This document shows, one piece after another, positions 1 through 8,308 of a stretch of 39,492 nucleotides of DNA. Under the pieces are notes generated by a model. The model saw only the letters and a program-made list of their open reading frames with translations. It did not search any database and was not told where the DNA came from. The stretch's first letter is position 1, and each line of letters starts with the position of its first letter. This DNA comes from Bifidobacteriaceae bacterium (GTDB taxonomy: Bacteria; Actinomycetota; Actinomycetes; Actinomycetales; Bifidobacteriaceae): NCBI GenBank assembly GCA_022649925.1, contig JALCOX010000010.1, forward strand, positions 1-39,492, read 5' to 3'. The position numbers were made by a program, and so were the translations under genes.

Positions 1-1
1 C

Positions 2-2689
2 ATGAATCTCACGACTATCGGTCGTCAACTCTCCCGTTTGCCCATCGACGTGCGCCTGGGCCGCATGATCGTCGAAGCCCACCGTGCCGCCGACGAAAAC
101 ACTCTGGCCTGCATCCTCGTCATCGTCTCCTTCCTCAGCCTTCAGGACCCCCGCGAGCGCCCCGAGGAGAAGCGCGACGAGGCGGACACTCTCCACCGGC
201 GCTACGTCGACGAATCCTCGGACTTTCTCACGATTCTCAATCTGTGGGACGCGCTCTTCCAAGCGGACGGAACCCTCAGCAACTCCGCGCTCCGCCGCCG
301 CTGCCAAGCCGAGTTCATCAACTATTTGCGCGTGCGCCAATGGCATGACCTCTACGGCCAACTTCGGCAGATGTGCCGGGAGTTGCGATTTAAAGTGGGA
401 ACCCCCGAACCGGGTTCACGCCAAGATCTCGCTGTGCGCCAACTACCCGCAAAGCAACAGGCGGCGCATTCGCTCATCGCCTCGTGGGACAGCGAGTCGA
501 TTCATCGCACCATGATGGCCGGACTCCTCTCCAACCTCGGCATGCAGGTGGTGCGCGAGCCGAAGGCCTCAGATTTCGCCGGATTGAGCGGACCTGCGCG
601 CGCCAAGGCGATCAAGCGCGCCAAGAAAACCTCTCGAAATGATTATCAAGGCGCCCGCGGCACGCATTTTGCCATCTTCCCCGCATCCGGAGTGGCCAAA
701 GCAACTCCCCCATGGATCATGGCGACCGATCTCATGGAAACGTCGCGCCTGTGGGCGCGCATGGCCGCCGCGATCGAACCGACCTGGGCCGAGAAGCTCG
801 CCCGAGGACTCACCAAGACCGTGTATTCAGAGCCACACTGGTCGGCCGCACGTGGATCCGCTGTGGCCAACGAGAAGGTGCTGCTCTACGGTCTGCCAAT
901 TGTTGCGGAGCGCCCGGTGCAATGGGGACGCATCAGCCCTGTACAGGCACGTGAATTCCTCATCCGCCAGGGTCTGGTCGAGGGTGAAATTCACCAGCGT
1001 TTCAGCCATGACGAGTTCATTGAGGCGAACCGCAGCAAGCTCGAGGAATCACAAGAGGACACCAAGCGGACACGGCATGTCAGCGAAGCAGTCAACGACG
1101 AGGATCTCTTCCAGTTTTACGACGCTGTTATCCCCGCAGAGGCTACCTCACTCGCGGCGCTCGCCAACTGGTGGAAGAAGCATCGCGATGAGAATTCCGC
1201 CCTGTTCGACTTCGACCCAGATTCCATTCAGCGCATCGCTGAAGCCGATCACGCCAGCCTTGATGACTACCCCAGCGAGTGGAAGACGCACGGGACGGAC
1301 GGTTCGGACATCGATCTCAAGCTCACCTACCTCTACGAGCCAGGAGATACGGACGACGGCATCACCGTTCACGTGCCGCTCAAATACCTCATGAGACTCA
1401 AGCCCGCCGAATTCACGTGGCTCGTTCCCGGTTTCCGCGACGAGCTGGTCCTCGGAATCATCCGCTCTCTTCCCAAGGCCCTGCGCGTTCAGTTCGTTCC
1501 GGCACCCGACACCGCTGCGCAAATCGGGGAGTGGATTGACGCCCATGCGGCGACAATTCCCGGCATCGAACGGACGGGGAACGAGTCGGAGGAAAGTGCG
1601 TCCGGCGACTCCTTCTGGGAAATCTTTATGCAGGCCGCCATCGCCACCCGCGGCGCTCAGCTGCACCCCGACCTCTTTGACTCCAAGCAACTGAGTCGCC
1701 TGCCCGATCACCTCCGGGTCACCTTCAGCGTGGAGGAGCCGCAGAAGGGCGGCCATCACTCACGCCATGGAAGAAAACCCGCGCACGGTAGCACTACTCA
1801 CGACAACGTCCTCGCGAAGTCGAAGTCGCTCGTCGAGTTGCAGAACCAGCTGGAAGACAGGGCCGTCGCTGCAGCGCGGTCTTCGGTGAGCAAGAAGGCC
1901 AAAGCCGCACGGGAGAACGGTAATCCTCTGAAGTCGGCAACGCTACTGCATCAGGCGGGCGCAACGTCGCAGTCGCGCGACGAAATGCTCTGGAATGTGG
2001 CATACGACCGACTCAAACTACCTGCGGCGCGCGTTTCGTCGCGCTGGCTGAGTCGAGAGGCGCTGGTGCTGGCCGGCGCGCCTTACAAGGACAAGTCCGC
2101 GCTCATCGCTGATCTGCAAATGGCGGCAGTGAAGAGACTCATGCCCACCATCGACACTCTGGAGCACGACTCCGACCTTGAGCAGGTGTGTGCACAGAGC
2201 GAGGACGCATTTGAGGATACCGTCTACGCCGTCGCCAAGGATGTGATCGCGACGCTCGCTGCATACGGCGAGGCGGAGAACGAGGTGTCGGGTACCGCGC
2301 AGCTTCCCTTGCTGGCGGTGCTGCAATCGATTCGCGAGCACCTCTCCACCTTGGTGTACCCGGGATTCATCGCGGCCGTTCCGCCCTCCGTACTTCCTCA
2401 GCTGCCTCGCTACATCTCCGCTGATGAAGTCCGGCTGCGCAAGGCGAAGGCCGACAAGACTCGCGACGTGAAGTGGGCGTGGGAGGCGCACGAAGCGCAG
2501 CAGGTCGTCGACGCCGCCAAAGCTCAACTCGATAACCTCCCGACCGGCCCCGCTCATGACGCTTTGCGCAAGCGTGTTTCTCAGATGCGGTGGATGTACG
2601 AGGAATTCCTCGTGTCCCTCTGGGCGCAGGAGCTCGGGACGCAATACCCCGCGAGCCTGCAGCGGCTCAAGAAACTCGCGGAGGGATAG
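2..2689 (+). CDS. hrpA: ATP-dependent RNA helicase HrpA, C-terminal part (5' end outside window)
   Basis: This is the C-terminal two thirds of a DEAH-box helicase of the HrpA family. These proteins are usually about 1,300 residues, and 895 residues are visible here. The reading frame is already open at the left edge, so the ATG at base 2 is an internal methionine. The N-terminal helicase motifs lie upstream. The visible part starts in the helicase-associated region (TTIGRQLSRLPIDVRLGRM, the usual text after the second RecA domain) and continues through the long HrpA-specific C-terminal domain (DUF3418). HrpA unwinds RNA; in E. coli it has been linked to mRNA processing and rescue of stalled ribosomes. 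It converges on glnA, with a repeat-rich junction between them. The family call is firm, but a specific role here is not shown by the sequence. Confidence 0.9.
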   Translation: MNLTTIGRQLSRLPIDVRLGRMIVEAHRAADENTLACILVIVSFLSLQDPRERPEEKRDEADTLHRRYVDESSDFLTILNLWDALFQADGTLSNSALRRRCQAEFINYLRVRQWHDLYGQLRQMCRELRFKVGTPEPGSRQDLAVRQLPAKQQAAHSLIASWDSESIHRTMMAGLLSNLGMQVVREPKASDFAGLSGPARAKAIKRAKKTSRNDYQGARGTHFAIFPASGVAKATPPWIMATDLMETSRLWARMAAAIEPTWAEKLARGLTKTVYSEPHWSAARGSAVANEKVLLYGLPIVAERPVQWGRISPVQAREFLIRQGLVEGEIHQRFSHDEFIEANRSKLEESQEDTKRTRHVSEAVNDEDLFQFYDAVIPAEATSLAALANWWKKHRDENSALFDFDPDSIQRIAEADHASLDDYPSEWKTHGTDGSDIDLKLTYLYEPGDTDDGITVHVPLKYLMRLKPAEFTWLVPGFRDELVLGIIRSLPKALRVQFVPAPDTAAQIGEWIDAHAATIPGIERTGNESEESASGDSFWEIFMQAAIATRGAQLHPDLFDSKQLSRLPDHLRVTFSVEEPQKGGHHSRHGRKPAHGSTTHDNVLAKSKSLVELQNQLEDRAVAAARSSVSKKAKAARENGNPLKSATLLHQAGATSQSRDEMLWNVAYDRLKLPAARVSSRWLSREALVLAGAPYKDKSALIADLQMAAVKRLMPTIDTLEHDSDLEQVCAQSEDAFEDTVYAVAKDVIATLAAYGEAENEVSGTAQLPLLAVLQSIREHLSTLVYPGFIAAVPPSVLPQLPRYISADEVRLRKAKADKTRDVKWAWEAHEAQQVVDAAKAQLDNLPTGPAHDALRKRVSQMRWMYEEFLVSLWAQELGTQYPASLQRLKKLAEG

Positions 2690-2715
2690 ACGGGGTCTCA
2701 ATGAACACTGTTCCT

Positions 2716-2798
2716 GGATCGTGACCTCTTTTTCGGATCGTGACCTCAATTCTTGGATCGTGACCTCCCAAAATGGCCATTCTTGGAGGTCACGATCC
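2716..2798. repeat. three direct and one inverted copy of a 13-base word
   Basis: The word GGATCGTGACCTC occurs at 2716-2728, 2735-2747 and 2755-2767, with a period of 19-20 bases. Its exact reverse complement is at 2786-2798. A degenerate inverted copy (GTGCACGATTCC) follows near 2809-2820. It fills the junction between the convergent hrpA and glnA ends. No coding potential is seen. Confidence 0.9.
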
Positions 2799-2800
2799 AA
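2753..2800. repeat. 16-bp perfect inverted repeat between convergent hrpA and glnA
   Basis: The arms TTGGATCGTGACCTCC (2753-2768) and GGAGGTCACGATCCAA (2785-2800) are perfectly complementary. They enclose 16 bases that contain the palindrome AATGGCCATT, so nearly the whole segment can fold on itself. There is no run of T after either arm, so it is not a classical intrinsic terminator. It could still end or protect transcripts from both sides. Confidence 0.85.
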
Positions 2801-2930
2801 AAATAAGGTGCACGATTCCCGGACGTCATCACCACCATTCCAGGAAGAGCAGAGCGACGAAAGGCAGACACGCAAAAGGGACCTTGAGAATAAATCTCAA
2901 AGCCCCTCGAACATCTCAAAAAACTGGTGC

Positions 2931-4268
2931 CTACAGCCGTGGCAAATAGTGCAGCAACTCGTACGGAGTGACTTGAAGACGATAGTCGTCCCACTCCTGG
3001 CGCTTGTTGCGCAAGAAGTAACTGAAAACATGCTCGCCGAGAACGTCCGCCACAAAGTCGGACTTCTCCATGATCTGCAGTGCAGAGTCGAGCGAATCCG
3101 GGAGGGGCTTAATGCCCATCGCCTGACGCTCGGCGTCGGTGAGCTCCCACACGTCATCACTGGTGGGCTCTTCCAGTTCGAGCTGGCGTTCAACGCCGTC
3201 GAGCCCTGCAGCGAGCAACAGCGAGTATGCGAGGTAAGGATTGACGACTGGGTCGAGGGCGCGGAACTCCATGCGCGCGGAATTGTCCTTGCCGGGCTTG
3301 TACTGCGGAATGCGCAGCAGCGCGGAACGATTGTTGTGACCCCAGCACACGTAGCTGGGAGCCTCTGCCCCACCCCACAAGCGCTTGTAAGAGTTCACGT
3401 ACTGGTTGGTCACCGCCGTGATCTCGGCCGCGTGATCGAGAATTCCCGCAGCGAACTGGCGTGCGGTCTGGCTCATGTTGAACTCTTCGCCGGCCTCATA
3501 GAAGGCGTTTGCATCTCCCTCGAACAGGCTCAAGTGCGTGTGCATGCCGGAGCCGGGTTCGTTGGAGAGCGGCTTGGGCATGAAGCTCGCCTGGATGCCC
3601 CGCTCGAGACTGATTTCCTTGACGACCGTCCGGAACGTCATGATGTTGTCGGCGGTGGTGAGCGCATCCGCATAACGAAGATCGATTTCGTTCTGCCCTG
3701 GCCCGGCCTCGTGGTGAGAATACTCGACAGAGATTCCCATCTGCTCAAGCATGTTGACTGACGCCCGACGGAAATCCATGCCCGAGCTGCGCGGAACATG
3801 GTCAAAATAGCCGCCATGATCAATAGGAACGGGGGGTTGAGAGTAGTCGGACTGCTGCTCGAAGAGGTAGAACTCAATCTCCGGGTGCACGTAGAAGGTG
3901 AAGCCCTTCTCCTTGGCCTTGGCCAGTGTGCGCTTCATGATGTATCGCGGATCGCCAAGCGAGGGCTGGCCGTCGGGAGTCAAAACATCGCAGAACATGC
4001 GCGCGGTTCCCTGCGGGCCTCCTCGCCACGGCAGCATTTGGAAGGTCGAAGGATCCGGCTTCACGATCATGTCGTCCTCCGACACGCGCGTGAGCCCTTC
4101 AATGGAGGAACCATCGAAGCCCAAGCCCTCCTCGAATGCTGCTTCCAACTCCGCCGGAGCAATCGCCACCGACTTCAACATTCCCAACACATCGGTGAAC
4201 CAGAGACGAATGAAACGAACGTCGCGTTCCTCTACAGTGCGCAACGCAAATTCTTGCTGCCTATCCAT
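2931..4268 (-). CDS. glnA: glutamine synthetase, type I (GlnA2-like)
   Basis: It makes glutamine from glutamate, ammonia and ATP in the cytoplasm. Family signatures in order are FDGSSIEG, HPEIEFYLF, GPGQNEIDLRY (metal and glutamate site), HTHLSLF (nucleotide loop), NSYKRL with EAP, NRSALLRIP, and RxExRxxDxxxNPYLAYS near the C-terminus. The N-terminus MDRQQEFALRTVEERD closely matches actinobacterial GlnA2. At the usual adenylylation site (NLY in enterobacterial enzymes) this protein reads DVWEL, so the modifiable tyrosine is replaced by tryptophan and GlnE control is unlikely. I chose the ATG at 4268 (445 aa), with AGAGG upstream, over in-frame ATGs at 4277 and 4298. It lies downstream of the his genes on the same strand, after a 174-base gap. 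Glutamine is also the nitrogen donor for HisH. Some actinobacterial paralogues act on polyamines, so the substrate is inferred. Confidence 0.93.
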   Translation of the reverse strand: MDRQQEFALRTVEERDVRFIRLWFTDVLGMLKSVAIAPAELEAAFEEGLGFDGSSIEGLTRVSEDDMIVKPDPSTFQMLPWRGGPQGTARMFCDVLTPDGQPSLGDPRYIMKRTLAKAKEKGFTFYVHPEIEFYLFEQQSDYSQPPVPIDHGGYFDHVPRSSGMDFRRASVNMLEQMGISVEYSHHEAGPGQNEIDLRYADALTTADNIMTFRTVVKEISLERGIQASFMPKPLSNEPGSGMHTHLSLFEGDANAFYEAGEEFNMSQTARQFAAGILDHAAEITAVTNQYVNSYKRLWGGAEAPSYVCWGHNNRSALLRIPQYKPGKDNSARMEFRALDPVVNPYLAYSLLLAAGLDGVERQLELEEPTSDDVWELTDAERQAMGIKPLPDSLDSALQIMEKSDFVADVLGEHVFSYFLRNKRQEWDDYRLQVTPYELLHYLPRL

Positions 4269-4401
4269 GTGCCCCATCCTCTCACGAAAATATTTCAACC
4301 ATGAGCCCTCTTACAGCGATCTTCCGCTTTCTGCGCCGCAATCCGGGCTTGCGCTCACTCAAGTCTATCTGAGCATCGACACCCTGTCTGTAAAGTTTCG
4401 A

Positions 4402-4435
4402 TGACCGAACCGACCGAACTTGACCGAACCGACCG
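4402..4435. repeat. 15-base tandem repeat upstream of glnA
   Basis: TGACCGAACCGACCG occurs at 4402-4416 and again at 4421-4435, separated by AACT. Each copy holds GACCGAAC-type half units, spaced about 9-10 bases apart overall, close to one helical turn. It lies between the hisA stop and the glnA start, about 135 bases upstream of glnA. It could be a regulator-binding array, but no known operator is recognised. Confidence 0.75.
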
Positions 4436-4442
4436 CAAACCG

Positions 4443-5180
4443 TCAGTGCGCGACCTCAAGCGCCTCCTGCAGCGTGAAGGCGCGCGCGTAGAGCGACTTG
4501 CCCAGAATGGCGGCGTCGACCCCCTGCCCCGTCAGCTTGCGGATTGCGCGGAGATCGTCCAACGAAGAAATGCCACCCGAAGCGGTGACCTTAGCGGAAG
4601 TGCGCGCCGCCACCTCGGAAAGCAGCTCAAGATTCGGCCCCGACATCATGCCGTCGCGCGCGACATCGGTGACCACGTACCGAGAGCAACCCACCTTGTT
4701 GAGAAACTCAAGCGTCTCGAAAAGCTCTCCACCCTCCTTGACCCAGCCGCGAGCTGCGAGAGTGTGACCCCGAACGTCGAGGCCAACGGCGACCTTATCC
4801 CCATACTTGGTGATGGCAGAGGCCGTCCAATCCGGGTCTTCCAAAGCCGCGGTGCCGATGTTGACGCGACTTGCGCCGGAGTCGAGAGCAGCGTCGAGCG
4901 AGTCATCGTCGCGAATGCCGCCGGAGAGCTCGATGTGCACCATGTCGCCCAGGCGCTGGGTGATCTCACGCAAGACGTGACGGTTGTCGCCGGTTCCAAA
5001 GGCGGCGTCGAGATCGACGAGGTGGATCCAGCTGGCACCGGCATCCGCCCAGGCGTAAGCCGCCTCCATAGGACTGCCGTAACTGGTTTCTGAACCGGAG
5101 GCACCCTGCTTGAGGCGCACGGCCTGCCCGCCACGCACGTCAACGGCGGGAAGAAGTGTCAAAGGGGTGGTTTCAGTCAT
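4443..5180 (-). CDS. hisA: HisA/PriA phosphoribosyl isomerase
   Basis: This (beta/alpha)8 isomerase converts ProFAR to PRFAR in histidine synthesis. In many actinobacteria the same enzyme (PriA) also performs the TrpF step of tryptophan synthesis. Visible marks are D14 in [18 protein letters not shown]22, GLDVRGH, R144-G-W146 and D176 in [14 protein letters not shown]. These align with Asp11, Arg19, Arg143, Trp145 and Asp175 of the dual-substrate M. tuberculosis PriA. The 245-residue length is normal. The start overlaps the hisH stop by 8 bases, so translation is probably coupled. Dual specificity is inferred from the Arg/Trp pair; some lineages with a separate trpF have single-function descendants. 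Confidence 0.95.
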   Translation of the reverse strand: MTETTPLTLLPAVDVRGGQAVRLKQGASGSETSYGSPMEAAYAWADAGASWIHLVDLDAAFGTGDNRHVLREITQRLGDMVHIELSGGIRDDDSLDAALDSGASRVNIGTAALEDPDWTASAITKYGDKVAVGLDVRGHTLAARGWVKEGGELFETLEFLNKVGCSRYVVTDVARDGMMSGPNLELLSEVAARTSAKVTASGGISSLDDLRAIRKLTGQGVDAAILGKSLYARAFTLQEALEVAH

Positions 5181-5826
5181 GGAGGACTCCTATCCAATTG
5201 CGCAAGAGGCGCTGTCCGGCTTGTGCTGATTTCTCTGGGTGAAACTGGGTTCCAAACAGGGCGCCATGCTCGAAGGCGGCCACAAAACGGGAACGACCGT
5301 AGTCGCACCAGGTGAGTCGATTGGGCTGTGAGGCGGTTGCGTTGTCCGCGTCACCTCGCGCAGATTCGTGTGGGTGTGTCACCGCATAAGAGTGCACGAA
5401 GTAGAAGCGCTCATCCTCAACTCCCTGGAACAGCGTGGACTCAGGTGCGGCTTCGACGGTGTTCCAGCCCATGTGCGGCACGATGTCGGCATCGAGTTTC
5501 TCGACGGTTCCTCCCGCATACCCCAGGCCGTCTGAATGCTCCCCACCTTCGACTCCCTGCTCAAACATCACCTGAAGCCCGACGCACACTCCCAGAACGG
5601 GGCGCGATTTGCGGAGTCGGTCGCGGATGACGCGATCTCCACCCACGGATATCAAGCCTTCCACACACGCCTTGAAGGCCCCTACCCCAGGCACGACGAG
5701 ACCGTCCGCCTCGAGCGCCTGACGGTAGTCGGAGGTCAGTGTGACATCGGCGCCAACCTCTTGCAGCGCCCGCACCATAGAGCGCACGTTTCCAAAGCCA
5801 TAGTCAAAAACCACGAGGTTTGTCAT
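5173..5826 (-). CDS. hisH: imidazole glycerol phosphate synthase, glutaminase subunit HisH
   Basis: This class I glutamine amidotransferase releases ammonia from glutamine and passes it to HisF, which forms imidazole glycerol phosphate. The catalytic triad is visible: C81 in GVCVGLQ, then H196 and E198 in FHPEKS. PGVGAF (residues 46-51) is the usual oxyanion-side motif. The length of 217 aa is typical. It overlaps hisA by 8 bases and starts 8 bases after the stop of the unknown gene upstream. Its partner hisF is not in this window. Confidence 0.96.
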   Translation of the reverse strand: MTNLVVFDYGFGNVRSMVRALQEVGADVTLTSDYRQALEADGLVVPGVGAFKACVEGLISVGGDRVIRDRLRKSRPVLGVCVGLQVMFEQGVEGGEHSDGLGYAGGTVEKLDADIVPHMGWNTVEAAPESTLFQGVEDERFYFVHSYAVTHPHESARGDADNATASQPNRLTWCDYGRSRFVAAFEHGALFGTQFHPEKSAQAGQRLLRNWIGVLHD

Positions 5827-5834
5827 GCGATTCC

Positions 5835-6506
5835 TTACTCGACGATACCCGTCGTTCCACCGTTTTCACCCGGACGGAACTTCGTGTGGGACGCGATAAC
5901 CTTCAGGGCCTCTCCCCTGGTCATCTCACCGGAGTCAACGATGGTGAGGCCGCTCGTCTTGAGTCCCGCCAGATCTGTGCTGCCAATCATGTAGTCCTCA
6001 ACGAACTCGGCCACGTTCATGAACAGCAACGGGGGTGCGAAATCGGACCCTTGCTCGCCGTTGATCCACAGCTTCGCCTCGAGCTTGTCCGCACGGTTCA
6101 CGGCGAGAACTACGCTCAGGCCCGAGATCACAGTCGTCAAGTCTTTCGCGGCCCCCTCCGGTGAGGAGCCTTCCAAATCCTTGAGCACCGCCACGGCCCC
6201 CTGAGTTGCACCGATGCAATAGGCCGATACACCCGCGAGAACGCAGAACGCCGAGAGTAGCTCTGGCTGCTGAAGTGGCGTGATCAACACGGCAGCTTTG
6301 GCCTTGTTGCCCAGAATCCCCTCGAGCTCGGATTCAAAGGGGTCGACGTCCTTGAGCTCATCGGCTTCAAACCCGTCGAGATCCTTGAAATCCTCCTCAT
6401 AGCCCGCCAAGGCTTTGGCGATGTCTTGATCGCTGAGGTTGTCAGAATTATTCGGCCCCTCGCCAGACCCGTTCTCCGACTTCTTCTCCGACGATTCGTC
6501 GCTCAC
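5835..6506 (-). CDS. conserved-looking unknown protein inside the his operon
   Basis: I do not recognise this 223-residue protein. The first 65 residues are acidic and low-complexity (Ser, Glu, Asp, Asn), probably disordered. The rest looks like a soluble alpha/beta domain, with hydrophobic stretches such as [26 protein letters not shown] and [21 protein letters not shown]. No signal peptide or clear membrane helix is seen. The GTG start overlaps the hisB stop (GTGA), and hisH follows 8 bases after its stop, so it is co-translated with histidine enzymes. Several actinobacteria have an uncharacterised gene between hisB and hisH. A regulatory or accessory role in the pathway is possible but unproven. 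Confidence 0.8.
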   Translation of the reverse strand: MSDESSEKKSENGSGEGPNNSDNLSDQDIAKALAGYEEDFKDLDGFEADELKDVDPFESELEGILGNKAKAAVLITPLQQPELLSAFCVLAGVSAYCIGATQGAVAVLKDLEGSSPEGAAKDLTTVISGLSVVLAVNRADKLEAKLWINGEQGSDFAPPLLFMNVAEFVEDYMIGSTDLAGLKTSGLTIVDSGEMTRGEALKVIASHTKFRPGENGGTTGIVE

Positions 6507-7102
6507 AGTGCACCCTTCGTGCTCGGAATGCCACTGACGCGGGGGTCGAGCTCCACTGCGTAGCGCAGCGCCCGCGCGAGGGCCTTAAATTCGGCTTCCG
6601 CGATGTGATGGGGATCCCTGCCGGCGAGAACTGTCATGTGCAGGCACATCTCGGCGTGGAAGGCGATGGATTCCATCACGTGGCGCACCAATGAACCGGT
6701 GAAATGACCGCCGATCATCGCATACTCGAAGCCCTCAGGCTCTCCCGTGCACACCGCATAGGGGCGCCCCGAAACATCGACGACGGCCGTGGCGAGAGCC
6801 TCGTCCAAAGGAACGGTGGCATCGGCAAAGCGAACGAGGTGCGCCTTGTCTCCCAACGCCTGCTTGAGCGCCTCGCCGAAGACGATGGCGACGTCCTCGA
6901 CCGTGTGGTGCACGTCGATGTCCGTGTCGCCGTGAGCCTTGATGTCGAGGTCGATGAGCGAGTGCTTACCGAGCGCCGTCATCATGTGGTCATAGAAGGG
7001 CACCGAAGTGTCGATGTTCGTCTTACCAGTCCCGTCGAGGTTGAGACTGAGCTCAACGCTCGACTCAGATGTCGTTCTCTTAATGGTCGCAGTGCGTGTC
7101 AT
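6503..7102 (-). CDS. hisB: imidazoleglycerol-phosphate dehydratase HisB
   Basis: It dehydrates imidazole glycerol phosphate to imidazole acetol phosphate, using manganese. The two metal-binding motifs of the family are present: HHTVED (residues 65-70) and HHIAEAEFK (165-173). The conserved [13 protein letters not shown] segment is at 36-48. At 199 aa it is the monofunctional dehydratase, without the phosphatase domain of enterobacterial HisB. The ATG at 7102 is preferred because the protein then begins [14 protein letters not shown] like its relatives. GGAGG lies only 3 bases ahead of it, which is short, so the in-frame ATG at 7120 cannot be excluded. It sits 33 bases after hisC and overlaps the next gene by 4 bases. 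Confidence 0.95.
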   Translation of the reverse strand: MTRTATIKRTTSESSVELSLNLDGTGKTNIDTSVPFYDHMMTALGKHSLIDLDIKAHGDTDIDVHHTVEDVAIVFGEALKQALGDKAHLVRFADATVPLDEALATAVVDVSGRPYAVCTGEPEGFEYAMIGGHFTGSLVRHVMESIAFHAEMCLHMTVLAGRDPHHIAEAEFKALARALRYAVELDPRVSGIPSTKGAL

Positions 7103-7135
7103 AATCCTCCGTCTTAGCATCTCGGCATATCGCGT

Positions 7136-8308
7136 CTATCGGGACTCTACCTCACGCAGTACCTCGGATAGCCCAGTGCGAAATGCTGTCATCTCGTCAT
7201 CGGTTCCCATACAGACTCGCAGCCAACCCTGAGGCCCGACGACGCGGATGAGAATTCCACGGTCCAAGAGCCCCTGGAAAATCGCCTCGCGATCGTCGAA
7301 AACGCCTCCGAAGAGCAGGAAGTTCGACTGGGACTCCGCCACCTTCAGCGGTTCACCCTTGTACGTCTGCCGCTCGAGCCACTGCGCGGTCTCATTGCGC
7401 GTTTCACGCAGGTGTGACACCTGCGCCAACTGGAGATCTGCGTGGTCGAGGGCCGCCATGGCCGCCGCTTGGGTGATGGCGCTGAGGTGGTAGGGCATGC
7501 GCACGATGCGCAGCGAGTCGATGATCGCCGTGCTCGCCGCCACATAACCGACGCGCGCACCTGCGTAGGCGAAGGCCTTCGACAGGGTGCGACTCACCGC
7601 CAGATGGTCGTTGTGTGCGATGAGGGGTGCCAGCGAAGCGACGCCTGGGTTCCTGAATTCGATGTACGCCTCGTCGATGACGACGATGGGATGTGCGGTG
7701 GGATCGGCCCCCGCCACGCTCACCGTCCTGCACTCGTCCAGAATTTCCTGTGCCTGCTCCTGGTCGAGGGGCGTGCCCGTGGGATTATTCGGGCTGGTAA
7801 TGAGCACGATTGCCGGCTTGATGGCGCGAATCGCGTCCAATGCCTTGCGCGTGTCCAGAGTGAAGTCGGCGTTGCGCTTGACTGTCTTCCACTCGGTGAA
7901 GGTGTCTCGGGCGTACTCGGGATACATGGAATAGGTTGGAGCGAAGCCGAGAGCCGTCCTTCCGGGGCCTCCGAACGCTTGAAAGAGCTGCAGCATGATC
8001 TCGTTGCTGCCGTTGGCCGCCCACACCTGCTCGGCGGCGAGCTCCGCCTCGGACTCCTTGCCCAAGTAGTGCGCGAGCTGGGCGCGTAGCTCCATGTGCT
8101 CGCGGTCGGGATATCGATTGAGACCGGACGCGGCAGCACGCACACGCTCGACGATGGAATCGATCACCTCGGGCACGGGTGGATAGGGATTCTCGTTGAC
8201 GTTGAGACATACCGGCACATCGAGCTGCGGAGCACCATAGGGCACCTCTCCGACGAGGTCGTTGCGCAGCGGGATCGAACGTGGAATCGAAGCTGGCGTC
8301 TCGCTCAT
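7136..8308 (-). CDS. hisC: histidinol-phosphate aminotransferase HisC
   Basis: This PLP-dependent class I/II aminotransferase converts imidazole acetol phosphate to histidinol phosphate, with glutamate as amino donor. Key residues are NENPYPP (38-44), SPNNPTG (172-178), D212 in IDEAY, the PLP lysine K244 in SRTLSKAFAYAG, and R252 in ARVGY. The length of 390 aa is slightly above the family norm because of an N-terminal leader of about 20 residues. The ATG overlaps the hisD stop (ATGA), so the two are coupled. Aromatic aminotransferases are close relatives, but the operon context supports HisC. Confidence 0.95.
   Translation of the reverse strand: MSETPASIPRSIPLRNDLVGEVPYGAPQLDVPVCLNVNENPYPPVPEVIDSIVERVRAAASGLNRYPDREHMELRAQLAHYLGKESEAELAAEQVWAANGSNEIMLQLFQAFGGPGRTALGFAPTYSMYPEYARDTFTEWKTVKRNADFTLDTRKALDAIRAIKPAIVLITSPNNPTGTPLDQEQAQEILDECRTVSVAGADPTAHPIVVIDEAYIEFRNPGVASLAPLIAHNDHLAVSRTLSKAFAYAGARVGYVAASTAIIDSLRIVRMPYHLSAITQAAAMAALDHADLQLAQVSHLRETRNETAQWLERQTYKGEPLKVAESQSNFLLFGGVFDDREAIFQGLLDRGILIRVVGPQGWLRVCMGTDDEMTAFRTGLSEVLREVESR

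Noticed and set aside
2716-2798. Direct repeats considered as a CRISPR array
   Set aside because: The repeats are 13 bases with 6-7-base gaps, far too short for repeat-spacer units, and no cas gene is present.
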